64,000 bases of DNA, taken from Oxalicibacterium flavum. GTDB taxonomy: Bacteria; Pseudomonadota; Gammaproteobacteria; Burkholderiales; Burkholderiaceae_D. A model generated the notes under the pieces. The model ran no database searches and was not told the origin of the DNA. It saw nothing but the letters and a program-made list of their open reading frames with translations. How positions within the stretch are numbered: the first letter of the stretch is position 1; every line of letters begins with the position of its first letter. This document shows positions 55,989 to 64,000 of the stretch, one piece after another. A program made the position numbers and the translations under genes. The DNA lies in the NCBI RefSeq assembly GCF_014635065.1, contig NZ_BMCG01000005.1:1-64000 (forward strand), given 5' to 3'.

Positions 55989-56903
55989 TCAACCCAGCAG
56001 GCTGTGCTGTACGCCGGGATCGGCGAGCTTGTTGAGAAACCATTTGAGGCACTTGCCGCGTGCATCGTTGCGCCAGGCATAACGCAGCGTGCCGTCAGGC
56101 TTGGTCTCGTCGGTACGCTTCTCGATCAGCGTGCCGTCATCCAGATACGGTTGCACCCAGCTGCGCGGCAGGTGGCCGCAGCCGAGTCCCGCGAGCTGCG
56201 CCTGCAGCTTGTCGTGCATGCCGGGCACGGTCAGCGTCGGTTGTCCGGTCAGCAGGCCCGAGGTGACGGTTGGCAGCATGCGGCCGGTGTCGCCGGTGGC
56301 GATGGCGCGGTGCTGTCGTACCACGGCGGCCGGCAGCGGTTCGTCGAGCGCGGCCAGCGGATGGCCGGGCGCGACCGCGAACACCCAGTCGATCTCGCCC
56401 AGTGGCCTGACGCGGAAGCCGCCCGAGCCGCGCACCAGGTCGGGACCGTCGTAGGCCACGCCGATCGCCAGATCGGCTTCGCCGCTGACGAGCCGGTCCC
56501 AGGTGCCTGACAGCACTTCGGTCGCAAAGCGCAGCTGCGTGCCCGCCGCCTGCGCATCGTATTCCGCGATCAGCGGCAGCATGCGCTCGAACGGAATCAG
56601 CGCGTCGAGCACGATGCGCAATTCGACTTCCCAGCCGGTGGCGGTGCGCTTGACGCGTTGTTCGAGTTCGTCGGCGGCGCGCAGCAGGTGGCGGCCTTCC
56701 TCGAGCAGTTCGCGTCCGGCCGCGGTCAACTTGGCACGATGGCCGCGACGGTCAAACAGCAGCACGTCGAGATCGTCCTCCAGCTTGCGCACGCTGTAGG
56801 TCAGCGCCGAAGGCACGCGGTCGAGCGCCACCGCGGCGGCGCCGAAGCCGCCCTTGCGGTCTATGGTGTCGAGGATGCGGATGGCTTCCAGCGTCAGGTT
56901 CAT
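55989..56903 (-). CDS. LysR-family transcriptional regulator
   Basis: The 304-residue protein has the N-terminal winged helix of LysR regulators (about 1-60; RILDTIDRKGGFGAAAVALD, then PSALTYSVRKLEDDLDVLLF). A periplasmic-binding-protein-like effector domain follows (about 90-290). It is divergent from the pirin gene, with a symmetrical T-N11-A-type site between them. LysR proteins commonly control such a divergent neighbour, so the pirin gene is its probable target. Effector unknown. Confidence 0.88.
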   Translation of the reverse strand: MNLTLEAIRILDTIDRKGGFGAAAVALDRVPSALTYSVRKLEDDLDVLLFDRRGHRAKLTAAGRELLEEGRHLLRAADELEQRVKRTATGWEVELRIVLDALIPFERMLPLIAEYDAQAAGTQLRFATEVLSGTWDRLVSGEADLAIGVAYDGPDLVRGSGGFRVRPLGEIDWVFAVAPGHPLAALDEPLPAAVVRQHRAIATGDTGRMLPTVTSGLLTGQPTLTVPGMHDKLQAQLAGLGCGHLPRSWVQPYLDDGTLIEKRTDETKPDGTLRYAWRNDARGKCLKWFLNKLADPGVQHSLLG

Positions 56904-56916
56904 CGCGGTTCTGGAT

Positions 56917-56933
56917 ATTCAAAATATTTGAAT
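56917..56933. promoter_or_regulatory. candidate LysR-binding box
   Basis: ATTCAAA-ATA-TTTGAAT is a perfect 7-3-7 inverted repeat with the T-N11-A form of LysR-family boxes. It lies 14 bp from the LysR start and about 92 bp from the pirin start in the divergent spacer. Confidence 0.6.
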
Positions 56934-57025
56934 GACTTGTACGGGATTATGCCCTTATTCCGGCTGCAGCGACCGTCTATAGTGAGATCCATTGCAGCAC
57001 CCAACGCATTCGAAAGGAGCACATC

Positions 57026-57724
57026 ATGCTGGAAATCCGCAAAGCCGAAGACCGCGGCCACGCCAATCACGGCTGGCTCGATTCCCATCACTCGTTCTCG
57101 TTCGCCGACTACTACGATCCGGCCCACATGGGATTCGGCCCCTTGCGCGTGATCAACGAAGACCGCGTTGCCGCCGGTGCCGGTTTCGGCACGCACGGAC
57201 ACCGCGACATGGAGATCATCAGTTACGTGCTGGAAGGCGAACTCGCGCACCAGGACAGCATGGGCAACGGCAGCGTGATCCGCCCCGGTGACGTGCAGCG
57301 CATGAGCGCCGGCAGCGGCGTGCGGCATTCGGAGTTCAATCATTCGAAAAGCGGGCAGACGCATTTTCTGCAAATCTGGATTCAGCCGAACGTGACTGGC
57401 ATTCCACCCGGCTACGAGGAAAAGAACTTTTCCGAGGCGGAAAAACGTGGCCGTCTGCGCCTGATCGCGAGCGCGGACGGTTCCGACGGCTCGGTGCTGA
57501 TCCACCAGGATGCGCGCGTCCACGTTGGTCTGTTCGACGGCGAGGAACACGCAACCCTGCCGCTGGCAGCGGGCCGGCGCGCCTACGTGTACGTCGCGCG
57601 CGGCGCGGTCGAAGTCAACGGCGTGGCGCTCAAGGCAGGCGATGCGCTGAAGATCGCCGAGGTGGATGCCATCGATATTTCAAAAGGCAGCCAGGCCGAG
57701 GTGCTGGTGTTCGATCTGGCATAG
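57026..57724 (+). CDS. pirin-family bicupin protein
   Basis: The 232-residue protein has the pirin N-terminal cupin with metal ligands in GFGTHGHRDMEIISYVLEGE (His residues near 57 and 59) and VRHSEFNHS (His near 101). A second cupin-like domain follows at about 150-230. Related proteins such as YhhW cleave flavonols like quercetin with O2; other pirins act as regulators, so the role is open. The start has a strong AAAGGAG site. It is divergent from a LysR gene and closed by a strong terminator. Confidence 0.9.
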   Translation: MLEIRKAEDRGHANHGWLDSHHSFSFADYYDPAHMGFGPLRVINEDRVAAGAGFGTHGHRDMEIISYVLEGELAHQDSMGNGSVIRPGDVQRMSAGSGVRHSEFNHSKSGQTHFLQIWIQPNVTGIPPGYEEKNFSEAEKRGRLRLIASADGSDGSVLIHQDARVHVGLFDGEEHATLPLAAGRRAYVYVARGAVEVNGVALKAGDALKIAEVDAIDISKGSQAEVLVFDLA

Positions 57725-57754
57725 CGAGGTAGCGCCGCGTGTGTCGCCGGTATG

Positions 57755-57783
57755 AAAAAGCCCCGAATGTTCGGGGCTTTTTT
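57755..57783. terminator. bidirectional terminator between pirin and kdsA
   Basis: AGCCCCGA pairs with TCGGGGCT around ATGT, with five A residues before and six T residues after. It serves both the rightward pirin gene and the leftward kdsA gene. Confidence 0.92.
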
Positions 57784-57794
57784 GCGTAGGCAAA

Positions 57795-59515
<1,721 letters not shown>

Positions 59516-59681
59516 GGTGTTCTGTGCTGATCGTGGCATGTCAGGATGACAAGTGCCTTGTTCGCCGCGGGCGGCGGATGGAAAGTCGTCCATTATAAAA
59601 CCTCTGCGCGTTCCCACGCCCGATTCACGACCTTGCATTGCCAATGGCCCGAGGTCCCCCTGCGCGGTAGAATACCGACCC

Positions 59682-62600
59682 ATGAGTTCCCCCCAATTTA
59701 TCCATCTCCGCCTGCATTCCGAGTATTCGATCGTTGACGGCCTGGTCCGTATCGACGATGCCGTCAAGGCCGCCGTCAAGGATGGCCAGCCGGCGCTGGC
59801 CATCAGCGACCTCGCCAACCTGTTCGGCATGGTCAAGTTCTACAAGGAAGCGCGCGGCAAGGGCGTCAAGCCGATCGTCGGCTGCGACGCGTGGATCAGC
59901 AACGACAACGACCGCGACAAGCCCTCGCGCCTGTTGCTGCTGGTCAAGGACCGTACCGGTTACCTGCAGCTGTGCGACCTGCTGTCGCGCGCGTGGCTGA
60001 CCAACCTGCATCGCGGGCGCGCCGAGATCCGGCCCGAGTGGCTGGAAGAGATCGCGCAATCGACGCCGGACAAGCACCTGATCGTGCTGTCGGGCGCGCA
60101 TTTCGGCGACGTCGGCATCGCCATCGACAACGGCAACATCGCGGCTGCCGAGCGTGCCGCGCAGCGCTGGGCCGAACTGTTCCCCGGCCATTTCTACATC
60201 GAGGTGCAGCGCGCCGGTCAGCCCAACATGGAAGCGCACGTGCGGCAGGCGACGCAACTGGCGGCCAAGCTCGGCCTGCCGGTAGTGGCGACGCATCCGA
60301 TCCAGTTCCTGACCGACGAGGAATTCACGGCGCATGAGGCGCGTACCTGCATCTCCGAAGGCGAAATCCTCGCCAACCCGCGCCGCGTCAAGCGTTTCAA
60401 CGAGCGCCAGCGTTTCACCTCGCAGGCCGAGATGGCTGAGCTGTTCGCCGACATGCCGAACGCGCTGCGCAATTCGGTCGAGATCGCCAAGCGCTGCAAC
60501 CTGATGCTGGAGCTCGGCAAGCCCAAGCTGCCGAATTTCCCGACGCCCGACGGTTCGTCGATCGACGACTTCCTGGTGCTGGAAGCCAAACGCGGCCTCG
60601 AGGCGCGGCTCGCACACCTGTACCCCGATCCGGCCGAGCGCGAACGTCAGCGCCCGCGCTACGAGGAGCGCCTGAAGTTCGAGACCGACACGATCATCCA
60701 GATGGGTTTCCCCGGGTACTTCCTGATCGTGGCCGACTTCATCCAGTGGGCCAAGAACAATGGCGTGCCGGTCGGTCCGGGCCGCGGCTCGGGTGCCGGT
60801 TCGCTGGTCGCCTATTCGCTGCTGATCACCGATCTCGATCCGCTCAAGTACAACCTGCTGTTCGAACGCTTCCTGAACCCGGAGCGCGTGTCGATGCCCG
60901 ACTTCGACATCGACTTCTGCCAGGAAGGCCGCGACCGCGTGATCCAGTACGTCAAGGAGCGCTACGGCAAGGAAGCGGTCTCGCAGATCGCGACCTTCGG
61001 CACCATGGCGGCCAAGGGCGCGGTGCGCGACGTCGGCCGCGTGCTCGATTTCGGCTACAACTTCTGCGACGGCATTTCCAAGCTGATCCCGTTCAAGCCG
61101 GGCAAGCTGGTGACCATCGAGGATGCGATCAAGGAAGAGCCGTTGCTGGCCGAGCGCATCGAGAAGGAAGAAGAGGTCAAGCAGCTGCTCGAACTGGCGC
61201 AGCAGGTCGAAGGCATCGCGCGCAACATCGGCATGCATGCCGGCGGCGTGCTGATCGCGCCGGGCAAGCTGACGGATTTCTGCCCGCTCTATACGCAGGG
61301 CGGCGACTCCGGCGTGGTCTCGCAGTACGACAAGGACGACGTGGAAGCGGTCGGCCTCGTCAAGTTCGACTTTCTGGGCCTGACCACGCTGACGATCCTG
61401 GACCGCGCGGTGCGCTACATCAAGGATCTCGATCCGGCCATGGCCGACTTTGCGCTCGAGAAGCTGCCGCTCGACGACCGCCCTTCTTACGATCTGTTGA
61501 CCAAGGCCAAGACGGTCGCCGTGTTCCAGCTGGAAAGCCGCGGCATGCAAGGCATGCTCAAGGATGCACGGCCCGACCGCTTCGAGGACATCATCGCGCT
61601 GGTCGCGCTCTACCGTCCGGGCCCGATGGACCTGATCCCGGACTTCTGCCGCCGCAAGCACGGCGAGAAGTTCGAGTATCCCGATCCGCGTACCGAGAGC
61701 ATCCTGTCCGAGACCTACGGCATCATGGTCTATCAGGAACAGGTCATGCAGATGGCGCAGGTCATCGGCGGCTACTCGCTGGGCGGCGCCGATCTGCTGC
61801 GCCGTGCGATGGGCAAGAAGAAGGCCGAGGAAATGGCCGAGCATCGCGAAATCTTCCGCCAGGGCGCGGCCAGGAACGGCCTGACGCAGGACAAGGCCGA
61901 CGAGATCTTCGACCTGATGGAGAAGTTCGCCGGCTACGGCTTCAACAAGTCGCACGCGGCCGCCTATGCACTGCTGTCGTATCACACCGCCTATCTGAAA
62001 GCGCATCATCCGGCCGCCTTCATGGCAGCCAACATGTCGCTCGCGATGGACGACACCGACAAGGTCAAGATCCTGGTCGAGGATGCGATCGACATCTGCG
62101 GCCTGACCATGCTGCCGCCGGACATCAACCAGTCCGACTACCGCTTTACGCCGGTCGGCGAGCCGGGCAAGAAGGCCACGCAGATTCGCTATGGCCTGGG
62201 CGCGGTCAAGGGGTCGGGCAAGGGCGCGATCGATGCCATCATCGTTGCGCGCCAGGGCCAGCCGTTCACCGACCTGTTCGATTTCTGCAAGCGTGTCGAC
62301 AAGAAACAGATCAACCGCCGCACCATCGAATCGCTGATCCGCGCCGGTGCCTTCGACTGCTTCAGCGTTGACCGCGGCATCCTGCTGGCCTCGGTCGGCT
62401 TCGCGATCGAGTGCGCGGAGCAGGCAGAAGCGTCGGCCAATCAGGTCAGCCTGTTCGGCGGCGACGACAGCGACCTTGAATGCCCGCCCGAATACGTGAA
62501 GGCGCAGCCGTGGAGCGAGAAACAGAAGCTGACCGAGGAAAAGGCCGCGCTCGGCTTCTATCTGTCCGGCCATCTGTTCAACGCCTATGCGCCCGAGGTG

Positions 62601-63143
62601 AGACGCTTCGCGCGCGCCAAGCTGTCGAGCCTGGAGCCGTCGCGCGAGCCGCGCCTGATCGCCGGCGTCATCTCCGGCCTGCGCACGCAGATGACACAGC
62701 GCGGCCGCATGGTCATCGTCACGCTCGACGACGGCAGCGCCACGGTCGATGTCACGGTCTATAACGAAGTGTTCGATGCCAATCGCGGCATGTTCAAGGA
62801 AGACGAATTCCTCGCCGTGGTCGGCAAGGTATCGGAAGACCGCTTCTCGGGCGGCCTGCGCGTGACGGCGGAAAAGGTGATGGACATCGCCGCCGCGCGC
62901 ATCCAGTATGCCAGGTGCGTGCGCGTGTCGCTGCAGGCGTCGGCCGACGTCGGCGTGCTGATGGCGACGCTGCAGGCCGCCGCGCGCGCCGACGGCAGCC
63001 CCGTGTTCGTCGAGTACCGGAACGACAAGGGCGTCTCGGAACTGTCGCTGGCCGAACAGTGGCGCATCAACCCGGACGATGGCGTCCGGCAGAAGCTGAT
63101 CGAGCTCTATTCGGAAAACAACGTGGACATCGTCTATGACTGA
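59682..63143 (+). CDS. dnaE: DNA polymerase III alpha subunit
   Basis: The 1153-residue replicative polymerase has the N-terminal PHP domain (about 5-75 and on; [17 protein letters not shown]). The polymerase core holds the catalytic Asp pair in [14 protein letters not shown]. The fingers region follows ([15 protein letters not shown], then [11 protein letters not shown]), then a helix-hairpin-helix region, an OB fold and a C-terminal tau-binding tail. Length and order are normal for DnaE1. The ATG at 59682 fits the family start; no strong ribosome-binding site is visible. It is followed after 33 bp by msbA. Confidence 0.96.
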   Translation: MSSPQFIHLRLHSEYSIVDGLVRIDDAVKAAVKDGQPALAISDLANLFGMVKFYKEARGKGVKPIVGCDAWISNDNDRDKPSRLLLLVKDRTGYLQLCDLLSRAWLTNLHRGRAEIRPEWLEEIAQSTPDKHLIVLSGAHFGDVGIAIDNGNIAAAERAAQRWAELFPGHFYIEVQRAGQPNMEAHVRQATQLAAKLGLPVVATHPIQFLTDEEFTAHEARTCISEGEILANPRRVKRFNERQRFTSQAEMAELFADMPNALRNSVEIAKRCNLMLELGKPKLPNFPTPDGSSIDDFLVLEAKRGLEARLAHLYPDPAERERQRPRYEERLKFETDTIIQMGFPGYFLIVADFIQWAKNNGVPVGPGRGSGAGSLVAYSLLITDLDPLKYNLLFERFLNPERVSMPDFDIDFCQEGRDRVIQYVKERYGKEAVSQIATFGTMAAKGAVRDVGRVLDFGYNFCDGISKLIPFKPGKLVTIEDAIKEEPLLAERIEKEEEVKQLLELAQQVEGIARNIGMHAGGVLIAPGKLTDFCPLYTQGGDSGVVSQYDKDDVEAVGLVKFDFLGLTTLTILDRAVRYIKDLDPAMADFALEKLPLDDRPSYDLLTKAKTVAVFQLESRGMQGMLKDARPDRFEDIIALVALYRPGPMDLIPDFCRRKHGEKFEYPDPRTESILSETYGIMVYQEQVMQMAQVIGGYSLGGADLLRRAMGKKKAEEMAEHREIFRQGAARNGLTQDKADEIFDLMEKFAGYGFNKSHAAAYALLSYHTAYLKAHHPAAFMAANMSLAMDDTDKVKILVEDAIDICGLTMLPPDINQSDYRFTPVGEPGKKATQIRYGLGAVKGSGKGAIDAIIVARQGQPFTDLFDFCKRVDKKQINRRTIESLIRAGAFDCFSVDRGILLASVGFAIECAEQAEASANQVSLFGGDDSDLECPPEYVKAQPWSEKQKLTEEKAALGFYLSGHLFNAYAPEVRRFARAKLSSLEPSREPRLIAGVISGLRTQMTQRGRMVIVTLDDGSATVDVTVYNEVFDANRGMFKEDEFLAVVGKVSEDRFSGGLRVTAEKVMDIAAARIQYARCVRVSLQASADVGVLMATLQAAARADGSPVFVEYRNDKGVSELSLAEQWRINPDDGVRQKLIELYSENNVDIVYD

Positions 63144-63176
63144 CGCGCCGCGCCGTCCCTCAACCGAGAAAACTGA

Positions 63177-64000
63177 ATGAGATTTCCTGCCCATCTGCGC
63201 CGCCTGTTCGGCATGCTCGGCCCGTACAAGGGCCGGCTCGCCGTGGCCTTCGGCGGCATGATCATGACGGCGCTGACCGAACCGATGTTCCCGGCCGTCA
63301 TGCGCGTGCTGCTCGACAAGGGATTCGGCGGCAAGCCGTCGTTCTCGCTGTGGCTGGTGCCGATTGCCATCGTCGGCATCTTCGTGCTGCGCGGCATATC
63401 GACCTTCACCACCACCTACATGATGACGTGGGTCTCGTCGCGACTGCTCAACACGCTGCGGCGCCAGATGTTCGCGCGCATCCTCGACGTGCCGCTGGGC
63501 TTCTATGCCAATCATTCGGTCGGCCGCGTCATCAACTCGATGATGTTCGAGGTGCAGCAGATCGTCGAGATGGTGACGAAGGTCTTCACCTCGCTGATCC
63601 GCGATTCGCTGACCGTGATCGTGCTGCTGTCCTTCCTGTTCTGGCTCAACTGGCGCCTGACGCTGGTGGCGCTTGTGCTGCTGCCGCTGATCGCGGTCGT
63701 GGTGCGCATGACCGGCAAGCGCGTGCGGCGCCTGACGCGCGAGTACCAGACCGTGAACGCCGAGATGACGCAGGTGATGGAAGAAACCACGCGTGCCAAC
63801 CAGGTCATCAAGATCTTCGGCGGCCATCAGTACGAGATCAACCGCTTCGAACAGCGCGCCGACAAGCTGCGCAGCTACACCATGCGCATGGCCAGCACCC
63901 TGGCGGCAACCACGCCGGTGACGCAGGTGATGGCGGCGTTTGCGGTGGCGATCGTGATCGTGATTGCATTGATCCAGTCCGGCAACAACGAAACCACGGT
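63177..64000 (+). CDS. msbA: lipid A export permease/ATP-binding protein, N-terminal part
   Basis: The reading frame starts with ATG at 63177 and continues past the right edge; about 274 codons are present. They cover most of the ABC-transporter membrane domain, with helices near GRLAVAFGGMIMTALTEPMF, LTVIVLLSFLFWLNWRLTLV and the end of the visible part. The MsbA-like element EETTRANQVIKIFGGHQYE is present. MsbA flips lipid A-core across the inner membrane. The ATP-binding domain lies outside the window. The gene follows dnaE closely in the same direction. Confidence 0.88.
   Translation, partial: MRFPAHLRRLFGMLGPYKGRLAVAFGGMIMTALTEPMFPAVMRVLLDKGFGGKPSFSLWLVPIAIVGIFVLRGISTFTTTYMMTWVSSRLLNTLRRQMFARILDVPLGFYANHSVGRVINSMMFEVQQIVEMVTKVFTSLIRDSLTVIVLLSFLFWLNWRLTLVALVLLPLIAVVVRMTGKRVRRLTREYQTVNAEMTQVMEETTRANQVIKIFGGHQYEINRFEQRADKLRSYTMRMASTLAATTPVTQVMAAFAVAIVIVIALIQSGNNETT

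Noticed and set aside
59625-63827. A 1400-codon open frame on the strand opposite dnaE and msbA
   Set aside because: It is antisense to two unmistakable genes; its translation is rich in His, Arg, Gln and Asp and has no domain. Such frames arise from the codon bias of GC-rich genes.

Overview
The window is a GC-rich chromosomal segment from a Gram-negative betaproteobacterium. Burkholderiales is likely, and an Oxalobacteraceae/Herbaspirillum-like host is plausible. This rests on the protein flavour (Aer-type chemoreceptor, OFA-type transporter at the left edge, a complete GlgE/TreS/TreYZ set) and the dnaE-msbA neighbourhood. It is inferred from family resemblance, not from a marker gene. No rRNA, tRNA, CRISPR array or insertion sequence was recognised.

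Layout. (1) 1-5.4 kb: the start of an oxalate/formate-type MFS transporter, a long empty spacer, a small exported protein, a TerC/CBS membrane protein, a small exported protein, a MscS-type channel, and a decayed glcF remnant. (2) 5.4-10.7 kb: a small catabolic-looking locus around a GntR/FCD regulator (MFS transporter, iron alcohol dehydrogenase, alpha/beta hydrolase, fatty-acid-hydroxylase-type membrane enzyme). AT-rich palindromes precede three of its transcription units. (3) 10.8-15.2 kb: a cysteine-dioxygenase-type enzyme, an Aer-like chemoreceptor, a ROK sugar kinase and an atypical LuxR-type response regulator. (4) 15.4-34.9 kb: glgA, then a tightly packed run glgE, treS-maltokinase, glgB, glgX, treZ, malQ, treY. 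Together these can interconvert trehalose, maltose-1-phosphate, alpha-glucan and maltodextrins; glgC and glgP are not in the window. (5) 34.9-40.3 kb: a decayed pdeM-like remnant, a YncD/PqqU-like TonB receptor, a CsbD-like small protein, an unknown small protein and rhlE.

(6) 40.4-54.8 kb: thirteen co-directional genes, many overlapping by 4 bp, forming a surface-sugar cluster. It combines a nonulosonate (sialic-acid-like) core (NeuB fusion, NeuA, NeuD-like enzymes, phosphatase, glycosyltransferases) with a sugar aminotransferase, an ACP/KAS-III/SDR acyl-making set and a Rieske oxygenase. The stretch around 44-49 kb is visibly richer in A+T than its surroundings, which suggests acquisition from elsewhere. 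This cluster is the best candidate in the window for an undescribed pathway: a nonulosonic or amino sugar decorated with an ACP-made acyl group and perhaps hydroxylated by the Rieske enzyme.

(7) 55.1-64 kb: gluQ and a LysR regulator divergent from a pirin gene, then kdsA, trhO, dnaE and the start of msbA.

Start codons were chosen by ribosome-binding sites, gene overlaps and family N-termini where these could be seen. Function statements come from motif and family recognition by eye; no database search was run.
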